From Pseudomonas sp. Seg1 (GTDB lineage Bacteria; Pseudomonadota; Gammaproteobacteria; Pseudomonadales; Pseudomonadaceae): a DNA stretch of 64,000 nt. Every line of letters begins with the position of its first letter. Position 1 is the stretch's first letter. The translations under genes and the position numbers were made by a program. Under the pieces are notes generated by a model, which saw only the letters and a list, made by a program, of their open reading frames with translations, was not told the origin of the DNA and did no database searches. The stretch is taken from the NCBI RefSeq assembly GCF_018326005.1, contig NZ_AP021903.1, positions 1,242,001 through 1,306,000 of the forward strand, in the 5' to 3' direction. Shown in pieces: positions 9,107-18,542 of this stretch.

Positions 9107-9631
9107 ATGAAATACCGCTTGGGCGACGCCCGTGTCGAAACCCACCCGCAGAGCTGGGTCGCCCCCAATGCCGTGTTGGTGGGCAAGGTCAAACTGGAGG
9201 AGGGCGCCAACGTCTGGTTCAACGCCGTGCTGCGCGGCGACAACGAACTGATCCTGATCGGCAAGAACAGCAACGTCCAGGACGGCACCGTGATGCACAC
9301 CGACATGGGCTATCCGCTGACCATCGGCACCGGCGTGACCATTGGCCACAACGCCATGCTCCACGGCTGCACCGTTGGCGATTACAGCCTGATCGGCATC
9401 AACGCGGTGATTCTCAACGGCGCGAAGATCGGCAAGAACTGCATCATTGGCGCCAACTCGCTGATTGGTGAGGGCAAGGAAATTCCGGATGGTTCGCTGG
9501 TGATGGGCTCGCCGGGCAAGGTTGTGCGTGAGTTGACCGAGCCGCAGAAGAAGATGCTCGAAGCGAGCGCTGCGCACTATGTGCATAACTCCCAGCGTTA
9601 TGCGCGTGATCTGGTCGAGCAGGAAGAATGA
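9107..9631 (+). CDS. Gamma-class carbonic anhydrase family protein
   Basis: A 174-residue left-handed beta-helix protein with repeated hexapeptide motifs and the three metal-binding histidines of the gamma-carbonic anhydrase/PaaY/YrdA group: His64 (GTVMHTD), His81 and His86 (GHNAMLHG). It probably binds zinc or iron as a trimer; whether it hydrates CO2 is not certain for this subgroup. The ATG of [10 protein letters not shown] is chosen over one 33 bp upstream because GAGGAAA precedes it and the length matches the family. Its stop overlaps the next gene by ATGA. Confidence 0.9.
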   Translation: MKYRLGDARVETHPQSWVAPNAVLVGKVKLEEGANVWFNAVLRGDNELILIGKNSNVQDGTVMHTDMGYPLTIGTGVTIGHNAMLHGCTVGDYSLIGINAVILNGAKIGKNCIIGANSLIGEGKEIPDGSLVMGSPGKVVRELTEPQKKMLEASAAHYVHNSQRYARDLVEQEE

Positions 9632-9837
9632 CTACTGTCGAAAGACCGGTCGCCTCGCCTTGCGTGAATATTTGCGCGCTGGACGAAGACGATATTTGCA
9701 CCGGTTGCCAGCGCACGGTCGCGGAGATCACCCGCTGGGGCCGCATGAGCAATGACGAGCGACGCGTGGTGCTGGGGTTGTGTCATGAGCGGGCGAAGGC
9801 GAGCGGGTTGGTGTGGATGGTGCCTTCGAAATCGTGA
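9628..9837 (+). CDS. DUF1289 cysteine-rich small protein
   Basis: A 69-residue protein with the DUF1289 pattern: [20 protein letters not shown] and then EITRW and a short helical tail. Four cysteines suggest a metal or Fe-S site. Function is unknown. The start codon overlaps the carbonic anhydrase stop by four bases, so the two are probably translated together. Confidence 0.88.
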   Translation: MTTVERPVASPCVNICALDEDDICTGCQRTVAEITRWGRMSNDERRVVLGLCHERAKASGLVWMVPSKS

Positions 9838-9850
9838 TCAACTCGGGAAT

Positions 9851-10119
9851 GCCCTCACCCTAGCCCTCTCCCAGAGGGAGAGGGGACTGACCGAGTTGAT
9901 AGTTTGAGCTACATCGACCTGAACGATTGAGTTGAGCTCAAGTTTTCAAAGCCCCCGATCTGCTCGCTTTCCCTCTGGTCTGAAGGGGGAGGGGATGACC
10001 GGGTTGATGGTTCGGTCCGTACCGACCTGCGGTCTCGAGTCGAACTCGGGATTCGATCATACGAAGATCTGCTCCCTTTCCCCCTCGCCCCCCTGGGGGG
10101 AGAGGGCTGGGGTGAGGGG
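9851..10119. repeat. 269-bp element with inverted ends, filling the 9838-10175 gap
   Basis: Terminal arms are near-perfect reverse complements: GCCCTCACCCTAGCCCTCTC at 9851-9870 and the matching sequence at 10099-10119. Each end also carries a small internal hairpin of C-runs against G-runs. The middle (about 9885-10080) has no convincing frame. This class of CCCTCACCCTAGCCC repeat is familiar from Pseudomonas intergenic regions. It is probably a composite non-coding repeat. Confidence 0.65.
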
Positions 10120-10145
10120 GTGGCTCTTGATCTACGGGTCCAGTA

Positions 10146-10168
10146 ACCTGTGCGCCAAACTGACAGGT
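10146..10168 (+). promoter_or_regulatory. Leader hairpin covering the ribosome site of the VUT gene
   Basis: ACCTGT (10146-10151) pairs perfectly with ACAGGT (10163-10168) across an 11-base loop. The 3' arm contains the only purine-rich stretch (AGG) before the ATG at 10176; the bases between are pyrimidine-rich. The hairpin would therefore hide the ribosome site. It does not match the preQ1 riboswitch consensus as I know it. Confidence 0.35.
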
Positions 10169-10175
10169 CGCCCCC

Positions 10176-10643
10176 ATGATTTTCCTCATTGCCTACATCA
10201 GCAGCGTCGTGCTGATCAACTTTGCCTTCTCCACCGCGCCCCACCTGGACATCATCTGGTCGGCCTGGGGCGGCCTGGTATTCGTGCTGCGTGACATGGT
10301 GCAAACCCGCTTCGGCCACGGCGCCATCGTGGCGATGCTGGCGGCGCTGGTGTTGTCGTATGTCACCTCCGATCCGTCCATCGCCCTGGCCAGTGCCACG
10401 GCGTTTGCGGTGTCCGAGATCATCGACTGGCTGGTCTTCAGCATCACCAAGCGGCCGTTGCGCGATCGTTTGTGGATCAGTTCGGCGCTGAGCATTCCTC
10501 TCGATACCTTCATTTTCTTCGGCATGATCGATCTGATGACGCCGCCGGTGATCATCACCGCCCTGGCCTCGAAATTCGCCGGCGTTACCGCCGTCTGGCT
10601 GATCATGGCCTGGCGCGAACGCAAACAGGCCGTCGCCAGCTGA
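10176..10643 (+). CDS. VUT-family membrane transporter (queuosine-precursor transporter-like)
   Basis: A 155-residue inner-membrane protein with about five hydrophobic helices and the polar signatures ATAFAVSEIIDWLVFSITKR and SIPLDTFIFFGMI seen in VUT/YhhQ proteins, which import preQ0/preQ1-type precursors of the tRNA base queuosine. It is shorter than E. coli YhhQ (about 220 residues), so the substrate is uncertain. It lies 100 bp upstream of purT on the same strand. See the hairpin over its ribosome site. Confidence 0.75.
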   Translation: MIFLIAYISSVVLINFAFSTAPHLDIIWSAWGGLVFVLRDMVQTRFGHGAIVAMLAALVLSYVTSDPSIALASATAFAVSEIIDWLVFSITKRPLRDRLWISSALSIPLDTFIFFGMIDLMTPPVIITALASKFAGVTAVWLIMAWRERKQAVAS

Positions 10644-10743
10644 AGCCAAACCTTCGGGTTCATGTAAAATGCCGCGCTTTCGCCCCATGGAAAGTGCGCA
10701 TGGCGACGCTTTCCTCGATGATCCGCTTCTTTGAGGACCTGAG

Positions 10744-11925
10744 ATGACCCGTATCGGAACTCCATTGTCGCCAACCGCGACCCGCGTATTGCTGTGTGGC
10801 TGTGGTGAGTTGGGCAAGGAAGTGGTAATCGAACTGCAACGTCTGGGCGTTGAAGTGATCGCCGTTGACCGTTACGCCAATGCGCCGGCCATGCAGGTTG
10901 CCCATCGCAGCCACGTGATCAACATGCTCGACGGCGCCGCGCTGCGTGCCGTCATCGAAGCCGAGAAGCCGCACTTTATCGTGCCGGAAATCGAAGCCAT
11001 CGCCACCGCCACTCTGGTCGAGCTGGAAGCCGAAGGCTTCACCGTGATCCCGACCGCCCGTGCTGCGCAGTTGACCATGAACCGCGAAGGCATCCGTCGT
11101 CTGGCTGCCGAAGAGCTGGATCTGCCGACCTCGCCGTACCACTTTGCCGACACCTTCGAGGACTACAGCAAAGCCGTGCAGGATCTGGGCTTCCCTTGCG
11201 TCGTCAAGCCAGTGATGAGTTCGTCGGGCAAGGGTCAGAGCCTGCTGCGCAGCGCCGATGACGTGCAGAAAGCCTGGGATTACGCACAAGAGGGCGGTCG
11301 CGCCGGCAAAGGTCGGGTGATCATCGAAGGCTTCATCGATTTCGACTACGAAATCACCTTGCTGACCGTGCGTCATATTGGTGGTACCACGTTCTGTGCG
11401 CCAGTCGGTCATCGTCAGGAGAAGGGTGACTATCAGGAATCCTGGCAGCCACAAGCCATGAGCCCGATTGCACTGGCGGAATCCGAGCGTGTTGCCAAAG
11501 CCGTGACTGAAGCGCTGGGCGGTCGTGGTCTGTTCGGCGTCGAGTTGTTCATCAAGGGCGATCAGGTGTGGTTCAGCGAAGTATCGCCGCGCCCGCACGA
11601 CACCGGTCTGGTGACGCTGATTTCGCAGGACTTGTCGCAGTTCGCCCTGCACGCACGCGCCATTCTTGGTCTGCCGGTGCCGCTGATCCGTCAGTTCGGG
11701 CCATCGGCTTCGGCAGTGATTCTGGTGGAAGGGCAGTCGACCCAAACGGCATTCGCCAACCTTGGTGCGGCGTTGAGCGAACCGGACACGGCATTGCGTC
11801 TGTTCGGCAAGCCGGAGGTGAATGGCCAGCGTCGCATGGGTGTGGCGCTGGCGCGGGATGAGTCGATCGAAGCGGCTCGTGCCAAAGCGACCCGTGCTGT
11901 TCAGGCTGTCGTTGTAGAGCTGTAA
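10744..11925 (+). CDS. purT: Formate-dependent phosphoribosylglycinamide formyltransferase
   Basis: ATP-grasp enzyme of purine synthesis that formylates GAR using free formate and ATP, an alternative to PurN. The 393 residues contain the N-terminal Rossmann-like segment [20 protein letters not shown], the ATP-grasp lid ([19 protein letters not shown]) and the Mg/ATP site [20 protein letters not shown], followed by HDTGLVTL. Length and motifs fit PurT throughout. RBS TGAGGAC precedes the ATG. Confidence 0.97.
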   Translation: MTRIGTPLSPTATRVLLCGCGELGKEVVIELQRLGVEVIAVDRYANAPAMQVAHRSHVINMLDGAALRAVIEAEKPHFIVPEIEAIATATLVELEAEGFTVIPTARAAQLTMNREGIRRLAAEELDLPTSPYHFADTFEDYSKAVQDLGFPCVVKPVMSSSGKGQSLLRSADDVQKAWDYAQEGGRAGKGRVIIEGFIDFDYEITLLTVRHIGGTTFCAPVGHRQEKGDYQESWQPQAMSPIALAESERVAKAVTEALGGRGLFGVELFIKGDQVWFSEVSPRPHDTGLVTLISQDLSQFALHARAILGLPVPLIRQFGPSASAVILVEGQSTQTAFANLGAALSEPDTALRLFGKPEVNGQRRMGVALARDESIEAARAKATRAVQAVVVEL

Positions 11926-11938
11926 ACCGAGTCGCGTC

Positions 11939-12011
11939 TATCGCGGGCAAGCCCGCTCCTACAATTGGAATGCGTTCCCCTGTAGGAGTGAGCCTGCTCG
12001 CGATAGCGATC
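11939..12011. repeat. REP doublet (inverted)
   Basis: ATCGCGGGCAAGCCCGCTCC (from 11939) faces GTAGGAGTGAGCCTGCTCGC (to 12011). It is an inverted pair of the GGGCAAGCCCGC REP family lying between convergent purT and the MHS transporter, where it may also help end transcription. Confidence 0.8.
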
Positions 12012-12013
12012 TA

Positions 12014-13330
12014 TCAGGCAACCTGATTCAGATCGTTGCCACGCGTTTCCTTCAGGCACAGCACCGCAATCAAACTCAGCACCGCCGCCGCCGACACATA
12101 CCCGCCGACATAACTCAAACCACCCATCGCCACCAGTTTCTGCGCGAAAAACGGCGCCGCCGAGGCCCCGACAATGCCGCCGAGGTTGTACGCCGCCGAT
12201 GCGCCGGTATAACGCACATGAGTGGGAAACAACTCCGGCAACAACGCCCCCATCGGCGCAAACGTCACGCCCATCAAGAACAACTCGATACACAGAAACA
12301 GCGCCACGCCCCAGGTCGAACCCTGCGTCAGCAATGGCTCCATCAGAAACCCGGACAGAATCGCCAGCACGCCGCCGATGATCAACACCGGTTTGCGCCC
12401 GTAACGGTCACTGGCCCAGGCTGACAACGGCGTGGCTGCCGCCATGAACAACACGGCAAAACACAGCAGACCGAGGAACGTCTCACGGCTGTAGCCGAGC
12501 GTGGATACGCCATAGCTCAGGGAAAACACCGTCGAGATATAGAACAGCGCATAACATACGACCATCGCCGCAGCGCCCAGCAGCGTCGGTGCCCAGTATT
12601 GACTGAACAGCTCGACCAACGGCACTTTCACCCTTTCGTGGCGGGCGATGGCGTTGGCGAATACCGGGGTTTCATGGAGTTTCAGGCGTACGTACAGACC
12701 CACCATCACCAGTGCCGCACTGAGCAGAAACGGGATCCGCCAGCCCCAGCTACGGAATTGTTCGTCGGTGAGGGTCATGGCCAAGGTCAGAAACAGACCA
12801 TTGGCGGCGAGAAAACCAATCGAAGGGCCAAGCTGCGGAAACATACCGAACCACGCGCGTTTGCCTTTCGGCGCGTTTTCCGTGGCCAGCAGGGCGGCAC
12901 CGCCCCATTCGCCACCCAATCCCAGCCCCTGCCCGAAGCGCAGCACGCACAGCAGAATCGGTGCCCACGCGCCAATCGTGGCGTAACCCGGCAGCACGCC
13001 GATCAGCGTCGTACACACGCCCATCAACAGCAAGGATGCGACCAGTGTCGATTTACGCCCGATACGGTCACCGAAGTGGCCGAACAGCGCCGAGCCCAGC
13101 GGCCGGGCAAGAAAAGCGATGCCGAAAGTGAGGAACGCCGAGAGCATCTGCGCGGTGCCGGAGGTCTGCGGAAAGAACACCGGCCCGATCACCAGCGCGG
13201 CGGCCGTGGCATACACATAGAAATCGTAGAACTCGATGGCGGTGCCGATAAAACTCGCGGTCGCCACGCGGGTGGCGGAATTGGTCGGTTGGGCAGGCGC
13301 GGTGTCGCTGTAAGCGGTACTGGTCGTCAT
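12014..13330 (-). CDS. MFS transporter, metabolite:H+ symporter (MHS) family
   Basis: A 438-residue, 12-helix inner-membrane carrier. Signs of the MHS branch are ASFIGTAIEFYDFYVYATAA near the N-terminus, GHFGDRIGRKSTLVASLLLM in the loop between helices 2 and 3, and GLGLGGEWGGAALLATENAP. Relatives include ShiA (shikimate), ProP and KgtP; substrate cannot be named from sequence. The ATG of MTTSTAYSDTAP is chosen because GGGA lies just upstream; a longer frame starts at 13351. Confidence 0.88.
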   Translation of the reverse strand: MTTSTAYSDTAPAQPTNSATRVATASFIGTAIEFYDFYVYATAAALVIGPVFFPQTSGTAQMLSAFLTFGIAFLARPLGSALFGHFGDRIGRKSTLVASLLLMGVCTTLIGVLPGYATIGAWAPILLCVLRFGQGLGLGGEWGGAALLATENAPKGKRAWFGMFPQLGPSIGFLAANGLFLTLAMTLTDEQFRSWGWRIPFLLSAALVMVGLYVRLKLHETPVFANAIARHERVKVPLVELFSQYWAPTLLGAAAMVVCYALFYISTVFSLSYGVSTLGYSRETFLGLLCFAVLFMAAATPLSAWASDRYGRKPVLIIGGVLAILSGFLMEPLLTQGSTWGVALFLCIELFLMGVTFAPMGALLPELFPTHVRYTGASAAYNLGGIVGASAAPFFAQKLVAMGGLSYVGGYVSAAAVLSLIAVLCLKETRGNDLNQVA

Positions 13331-13589
13331 GCGGTGATCCCTGACAGTCATGAGCTCCGTTGGAGCGAATTATTATGGTCGAACACCCAGGGATGTGGGA
13401 TGAGGCGCGAGCGCTGTTTCGAGTAGGAACAGTCGCCGGTTTGTTGCGGAAAAAGGCCGAGATCCGAATCGTGCTGGATAAGCACATGGACCGGCTGCGC
13501 TTGGGTAAGCGCCTCGATTATAGGAAGGGGGCTAACAAATGAACAAGAGGGCTGGCAGAGCCAATGAAACCTGAGGTCAGTAGAGATTC

Positions 13590-13684
13590 TGTGGCGAGGG
13601 AGCTTGCTCCCGCTGGGTTGCGAAGCGACCCCAGCACATTTGCGGACGCTGCACGCCCGAGCGGGAGCAGGCTCCCTCGCCACA
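13590..13684. repeat. REP-type inverted repeat pair
   Basis: TGTGGCGAGGGAGCTTGCTC (13590 onward) and GAGCAGGCTCCCTCGCCACA (to 13684) are arms of an inverted pair downstream of the CorC-like gene. The rest of the 361-bp space between it and the MHS transporter shows no gene I trust. Confidence 0.8.
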
Positions 13685-13691
13685 ACTACGC

Positions 13692-14924
13692 TTAGATCTT
13701 GGCAGGCACCGAAGAGGTATGCCAGATCAACACCTTGCTCACCCGGTTCTCCTCAGTTTCGAGGATTTCCAATCGATAACGGCCGATCTTCAGGCAAACC
13801 GCGCTTTCCGGGATGGTCTCCAGCGCTTCGGTCACCAAGCCATTCAGTGTCTTCGGCCCGTCGCTTGGCAAGTGCCAGCCCAGGCATTTATTCAGCTCAC
13901 GGATTGATGCCGCGCCATCAATCACCATGCGCCCATCGGCCTGTGTGTGAATGTGCGGGTTGTCGAGGCTGTGCTCGCTTTCGAACTCGCCGACGATCTC
14001 TTCAAGAATGTCTTCCAGGGTGACGATGCCCAACACTTCGCCGTACTCGTCCACCACCATGCCCAACCGGCGCTGCTGCTTGTGGAAGTTCAGCAGTTGC
14101 AGTTGCAACGGCGTGCTTTCCGGCACGAAGTACGGCTCGTAGCTGGCGGCCAGCAGCGCTTCACGGGTCAGACTGTCGTTGTTCAGCAGATGGCGGATCT
14201 GCCGGGTATTGAGCACCGCTTCGACCTGGTTGATGTCGCTGTGGAACACCGGCAGGCGCGTGCGTTTGTTGTGGCGCAGTTGTTCGATGATGTCTTCGAT
14301 CGGGTCATCAAGGTTGATGCCGTCGACGTCGCTGCGCGGGACCAGAATGTCGTTGACGGTGATGTTGTCCAGCGCATGGATGCCTGACACCGGGTGCGTA
14401 CGTGTCGGATGTTCGGGATCATCGGGATGATCCGCCGCCAGGTCGTCCTCGCTTTGCTGCACCACTTGGGCTTTGCGCGCAAAAGGTCGAGTCAGCAAAC
14501 CGCTGATACGGCTGAGCAGCCAGGCCAATGGGTAAACCGCTTTCAACGGCACCGCCAGCAAGGTATTGCCGAAAGAAAGCACGGCGTCCGGATAGCGTTT
14601 GGCGAGCGAGCGTGGGAAGTAATCGGCGAAGACCAGCAAGATCACGCCGGCACTGAGGCACGCGGCCCACGGGCCGTTTTCTTCGCAAAGGAAAATCGCC
14701 AGCAGCGTGGCGATGATCACTGCCAGTGCCCGGCACAAGGTATTGCACAGGATCAGGCTGTCGAGCGGGAAGCTCAGCCTGGCCAGCGGCTTATCGCTGG
14801 CGCGTGAGGCGGTGCGCTGCGCGAGCAGGTGTTGCTGCGCGATTTCGACGGCGGTAAACAGCCCCGACCATAAAATCAGCAGGGCAAATATTGCGAGCAT
14901 CGGCCCTATGGGCAAACCGTCCAT
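13692..14924 (-). CDS. HlyC/CorC (CNNM) family protein with DUF21 and CBS domains
   Basis: A 410-residue membrane protein: N-terminal DUF21 transmembrane part (about 1-150, with [15 protein letters not shown] and the downstream helices), paired CBS domains (about 185-310, [20 protein letters not shown] and [20 protein letters not shown]) and a C-terminal CorC/HlyC domain (about 325-405). This architecture matches the CNNM/CorB magnesium transporters and YfjD. It is in tandem with ypjD, 12 bp downstream of its stop, as in other gamma-proteobacteria. Mg2+ efflux is inferred from family. Confidence 0.88.
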   Translation of the reverse strand: MDGLPIGPMLAIFALLILWSGLFTAVEIAQQHLLAQRTASRASDKPLARLSFPLDSLILCNTLCRALAVIIATLLAIFLCEENGPWAACLSAGVILLVFADYFPRSLAKRYPDAVLSFGNTLLAVPLKAVYPLAWLLSRISGLLTRPFARKAQVVQQSEDDLAADHPDDPEHPTRTHPVSGIHALDNITVNDILVPRSDVDGINLDDPIEDIIEQLRHNKRTRLPVFHSDINQVEAVLNTRQIRHLLNNDSLTREALLAASYEPYFVPESTPLQLQLLNFHKQQRRLGMVVDEYGEVLGIVTLEDILEEIVGEFESEHSLDNPHIHTQADGRMVIDGAASIRELNKCLGWHLPSDGPKTLNGLVTEALETIPESAVCLKIGRYRLEILETEENRVSKVLIWHTSSVPAKI

Positions 14925-14936
14925 TTATGCCGCCCG

Positions 14937-15749
14937 TCAGATGTGCAGGATGTATTCACGAACCAGTTTGCTGCCGAAATAAGCCAACATCAGCAGGCAG
15001 AAACCGGCGAGGGTCCAGCGAATCGCCTTGTGGCCGCGCCAGCCCAGACGATTGCGGCCCCACAACAGCACGCTGAACACCACCCAGGCCAGGCACGCCA
15101 GCAGGGTTTTGTGTACCAGATGCTGAGCGAACAGGTTTTCGACGAACAGCCAGCCGGAAATCAGCGACAGTGACAGCAGCGTCCAGCCGGCCCAAAGGAA
15201 ACCGAACAGCAGGCTTTCCATGGTTTGCAGCGGCGGGAAGTTCTTGATCAGGCCGGACGGGTGCTTGTGCTTGAGCTGGTGGTCTTGCACCAGCAGCAGC
15301 AAAGCCTGGAACACCGCGATGGTGAACATGCCGTAGGCGAGGATCGACAAGAGAATGTGGGCGAGGATGCCCGGCTCTTCATCGATGATCTGCACCGTGC
15401 CGGTCGGCGCGAACTGCGCCAGCAACACGGTGACTGCGCCCAGCGGAAACAGCAGCACCAGCAGGTTCTCCACCGGAATCCGTGAGCAGGCGATCAGCGT
15501 CAGGGCGATCACCGCTGCGGCGATCAGGCTGGAGGCGCTGAAGAAATCCAGGCCCAGACCGATCGGGGTCAGCAAATGCGTGAGCAGGCTGGCGCTGTGG
15601 GCGACCACGGCGAGGACGCCAAGCATAACCAGCAGGCGCTTGTTCGCCTTGGCGCCGGTGGCCAGACGAGTGCTCTGATAAAGAGTCGCAGCGGCGTATA
15701 GAAGGGCGGCGGCGAGAGTGGTAAGCAAACTGGGTGACAAGGGGAGCAT
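14937..15749 (-). CDS. ypjD: Inner-membrane protein YpjD, CcsA/cytochrome-c-assembly-like
   Basis: A 270-residue integral membrane protein with about eight helices, related to the CcsA/CcmC cytochrome c biogenesis fold (IDEEPGILAHILLSILAYGM region). In E. coli the homologue ypjD also lies divergent from ffh and in tandem with a CorC-like gene, as here. The function of this branch is uncertain. The ATG of MLPLSPSLLTTL is chosen because the upstream extension would be hydrophilic and would run into the ffh promoter. Confidence 0.85.
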   Translation of the reverse strand: MLPLSPSLLTTLAAALLYAAATLYQSTRLATGAKANKRLLVMLGVLAVVAHSASLLTHLLTPIGLGLDFFSASSLIAAAVIALTLIACSRIPVENLLVLLFPLGAVTVLLAQFAPTGTVQIIDEEPGILAHILLSILAYGMFTIAVFQALLLLVQDHQLKHKHPSGLIKNFPPLQTMESLLFGFLWAGWTLLSLSLISGWLFVENLFAQHLVHKTLLACLAWVVFSVLLWGRNRLGWRGHKAIRWTLAGFCLLMLAYFGSKLVREYILHI

Positions 15750-15959
15750 AAATCCTGTTAGGCAAGCCCGAAAGGGGCTGAGTTTGGCATAGAACCGCCA
15801 TGGCACGAAAGACTCAGGAAGCTGACAGCGAGGTGTCCGCCAGCCGCAGTCTTCGCTATAATCCGCGACCTGCCCACGCCGCAGGCTCGCCGAGCACATG
15901 TTGATTCCGGTCTGGGCCGCCATTATCCCGGTCTACACAGGGCCTGAAAGGATCGCGCA

Positions 15960-17336
15960 ATGTTTGAAAACTTAACCGACCGTCTCTCGCAGACGCTGCG
16001 CCATGTCACCGGCAAGGCGAAGCTGACCGAGGACAATATCAAAGACACCCTGCGTGAAGTGCGCATGGCGTTGCTCGAAGCCGACGTCGCCCTACCGGTG
16101 GTCAAGGACTTCGTCAATTCGGTCAAGGAGCGCGCTGTCGGCACCGAGGTGTCGCGCAGCCTGACGCCGGGCCAGGCGTTCGTGAAGATCGTCCAGGCCG
16201 AACTCGAAAGCCTGATGGGCGCGGCCAACGAAGACTTGAACCTGAGCGCTGTGCCGCCAGCGGTCATTCTGATGGCCGGTCTGCAGGGTGCGGGTAAAAC
16301 CACCACCGCCGGCAAACTTGCGCGTTTCCTGAAAGAGCGCAAGAAGAAGTCGGTCATGGTGGTGTCGGCGGACGTTTATCGCCCGGCAGCTATTAAACAG
16401 CTGGAAACCCTGGCCAACGACATCGGCGTGACGTTCTTCCCGTCCGACCTGAGCCAGAAGCCGGTGGACATCGCCACCGCGGCTATTAAAGAAGCAAAAC
16501 TGAAATTCATCGACGTGGTCATCGTCGACACCGCCGGTCGTCTGCACATCGACGAAGAGATGATGGGCGAGATCAAGGCGTTGCACGCCGCGATCAACCC
16601 GGTCGAAACCCTGTTCGTGGTCGACGCCATGACCGGTCAGGACGCCGCCAACACGGCCAAGGCCTTCGGCGATGCACTGCCGTTGACCGGTGTGATCCTG
16701 ACCAAGGTCGACGGCGATGCCCGTGGCGGCGCCGCTCTTTCGGTGCGTGCCATCACTGGCAAGCCGATCAAGTTCATCGGTATGGGCGAGAAGAGCGAAG
16801 CGCTCGATCCGTTCCACCCTGAGCGTATCGCTTCGCGGATTCTCGGCATGGGCGACGTGCTCAGCCTGATCGAACAGGCTGAAGCGACCCTCGACAAGGA
16901 CAAGGCCGACAAACTGGCCAAGAAGCTGAAGAAGGGCAAGGGCTTCGACCTCGAAGACTTCCGCGATCAGCTGCAACAAATGAAGAACATGGGCGGCCTC
17001 GGCGGGCTCATGGACAAACTGCCGAGCATCGGTGGCGTCAACCTGTCGCAAATGGGCAATGCCCAGAACGCCGCAGAGAAACAATTCAAACAGATGGAAG
17101 CCATCATCAATTCCATGACCCCGGCCGAGCGCCGCGACCCTGAGCTGATCAGCGGTTCGCGCAAGCGCCGGATCGCCATGGGTTCCGGCACGCAGGTGCA
17201 GGATATCGGTCGCTTGATCAAGCAGCACAAGCAGATGCAGAAGATGATGAAGAAATTCACCGCCAAAGGCGGAATGGCGAAAATGATGCGCGGCATGGGC
17301 GGTATGTTGCCCGGCGGCGGCATGCCAAAGATGTGA
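15960..17336 (+). CDS. ffh: Signal recognition particle GTPase Ffh
   Basis: Binds signal sequences of nascent membrane proteins and, with 4.5S RNA and FtsY, targets ribosomes to the inner membrane. The 458 residues show the N domain (1-90), the G domain with P-loop GLQGAGKTTTAGKLA, DTAGRLHIDEEM and TKVDGDARGGAAL, and the methionine-rich M domain from about 300 (FRDQLQQMKNMGGLGGLMDK, MQKMMKKF). Full length for the family. Divergent from ypjD. Confidence 0.98.
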   Translation: MFENLTDRLSQTLRHVTGKAKLTEDNIKDTLREVRMALLEADVALPVVKDFVNSVKERAVGTEVSRSLTPGQAFVKIVQAELESLMGAANEDLNLSAVPPAVILMAGLQGAGKTTTAGKLARFLKERKKKSVMVVSADVYRPAAIKQLETLANDIGVTFFPSDLSQKPVDIATAAIKEAKLKFIDVVIVDTAGRLHIDEEMMGEIKALHAAINPVETLFVVDAMTGQDAANTAKAFGDALPLTGVILTKVDGDARGGAALSVRAITGKPIKFIGMGEKSEALDPFHPERIASRILGMGDVLSLIEQAEATLDKDKADKLAKKLKKGKGFDLEDFRDQLQQMKNMGGLGGLMDKLPSIGGVNLSQMGNAQNAAEKQFKQMEAIINSMTPAERRDPELISGSRKRRIAMGSGTQVQDIGRLIKQHKQMQKMMKKFTAKGGMAKMMRGMGGMLPGGGMPKM

Positions 17337-17337
17337 G

Positions 17338-17495
17338 GTGTCCCGTCTCACCCATTCTGCTCACTTATGGCGGCGCCTGATGCCCTCATGCTGCGTTGCC
17401 GCTCCTCGCCATAGCGGGCTATGACTCGTCGCGGCGCCTTGCTTGAGGGCATCAGTCACTCGCCAAAAGTGAGCGAAATGGGTGACACAGGACAC
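17338..17495. repeat. 158-bp long imperfect inverted repeat downstream of ffh
   Basis: Outer arms 17338-17373 and 17461-17495 pair over most of their length (GTGTCCCG..CTCACCCATT against AATGGGTGACACAGGACAC). Inner arms CTGATGCCCTCA and TGAGGGCATCAG pair as well, and the centre CATAGCGGGCTATG is a small palindrome. The whole could fold into one long interrupted hairpin. It begins one base after the ffh stop. It may act as terminator or be a mobile non-coding repeat. Confidence 0.7.
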
Positions 17496-17646
17496 TAAGA
17501 CTTCGCCGGTCGTCGCACCGGCGCAGACCCCGCAAGGATGCGGGATCAACAGCAAACCCGCACTCGGCGGGAGCTGACTGGCCGTTTTCATCGACGGCTC
17601 TCTATGCAAATCTGCACGGCATGCCATAGGCGCCGGAAAAAGTCAT

Positions 17647-17674
17647 TTGCAAAAGTCCGGATATTCCTTAGAAT
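17647..17674 (+). promoter_or_regulatory. Candidate sigma-70 promoter of the rpsP operon
   Basis: TTGCAA (17647-17652), a 16-base spacer and TAGAAT (17669-17674), about 70 bp upstream of rpsP. It is the best -35/-10 pair in the 410-bp space between ffh and rpsP. Confidence 0.45.
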
Positions 17675-17746
17675 ATGCGGCCTTTCGGGCACCCATGCCC
17701 GCTGTGCATTTAGATTTGCAGCACCGACTACAGGAACGATGTTCAC

Positions 17747-17998
17747 ATGCTAACAATCCGTCTTGCCCTTGGCGGCTCCAAAAAGCGCCCGTTTTACCAC
17801 CTGACCGTAACCGACTCGCGTAACCCGCGTGACGGCTCCCACAAAGAACAGGTTGGTTTCTTCAACCCTGTTGCCCGTGGTCAGGAAATCCGTCTGTCCG
17901 TGAACCAAGAGCGCGTAGCCTACTGGCTGAGCGTTGGTGCACAGCCTTCTGAGCGTGTTGCTCAGTTGCTGAAGGAATCTGCAAAGGCTGCGGCCTGA
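17747..17998 (+). CDS. rpsP: 30S ribosomal protein S16
   Basis: An 83-residue small-subunit protein ([20 protein letters not shown]), the typical length and sequence for bacterial S16, needed for 30S assembly. First gene of the conserved rpsP-rimM-trmD-rplS operon; rimM starts 5 bp after its stop. AGGAA precedes the ATG. Confidence 0.98.
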   Translation: MLTIRLALGGSKKRPFYHLTVTDSRNPRDGSHKEQVGFFNPVARGQEIRLSVNQERVAYWLSVGAQPSERVAQLLKESAKAAA

Positions 17999-18003
17999 GC
18001 AAT

Positions 18004-18540
18004 ATGAACGCGACGCCTGCTGTTGCCGATGATTTGATCGTTATTGGCAAAATTTATTCTGTTCATGGCGTTCGCGGCGAAGTGAAGGTTTATTCCTTTA
18101 CTGATCCGACTGAAAACCTGTTGCAGTACAAAACCTGGACGCTCAAGCGCGAAGGCAATGTCAAACAGGTCGAGCTGGTCAGTGGACGCGGGAGCGACAA
18201 GTTCCTGGTCGCAAAGCTCAAGGGTCTTGATGATCGTGAAGAAGCTCGTCTTCTGGCCGGTTATGAGATCTGCGTGCCGCGTAATCTGTTCGCTGAATTG
18301 ACCGAAGGTGAGTACTACTGGTACCAACTGGAAGGTCTGAAGGTCATCGACACCCTTGGGCAATTGCTCGGGAAAATCGATCATCTTCTGGAAACCGGCG
18401 CCAATGATGTAATGGTAGTCAAGCCTTGCGCTGGCAGCCTGGATGATCGCGAACGCCTGTTGCCCTATACGGAGCAATGCGTGTTGGCCGTCGACCTGGC
18501 AGCGGGCGAGATGAAGGTGGATTGGGACGCGGACTTCTAA
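18004..18540 (+). CDS. rimM: 16S rRNA processing / 30S maturation factor RimM
   Basis: A 178-residue protein that binds S19 and helps mature the 3' domain of the 30S subunit. The N-terminal RimM barrel ([20 protein letters not shown]) and the C-terminal PRC-barrel ([40 protein letters not shown]) are both present. It lies between rpsP and trmD, two bases before the trmD start. Confidence 0.97.
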   Translation: MNATPAVADDLIVIGKIYSVHGVRGEVKVYSFTDPTENLLQYKTWTLKREGNVKQVELVSGRGSDKFLVAKLKGLDDREEARLLAGYEICVPRNLFAELTEGEYYWYQLEGLKVIDTLGQLLGKIDHLLETGANDVMVVKPCAGSLDDRERLLPYTEQCVLAVDLAAGEMKVDWDADF

Positions 18541-18542
18541 GC

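Noticed and set aside
9851..10119. Possible insertion sequence because of inverted ends
   Set aside because: No transposase frame and too short; treated as a non-coding repeat.
10121..10175. preQ1 riboswitch before the VUT gene
   Set aside because: The hairpin is real, but the loop and A-rich tail of class I, and the other classes as I know them, are not seen.
13375..13542. Possible 55-residue gene upstream of the MHS transporter (MVEHPGMWDEARALFRVGTV)
   Set aside because: GGAG lies ten bases upstream and the translation looks protein-like, but no family is recognised, and it lies in the divergent promoter space. Too weak to list.
16092..17351. 419-codon minus-strand frame opposite ffh
   Set aside because: Antisense shadow of ffh; histidine-rich translation with no family features.
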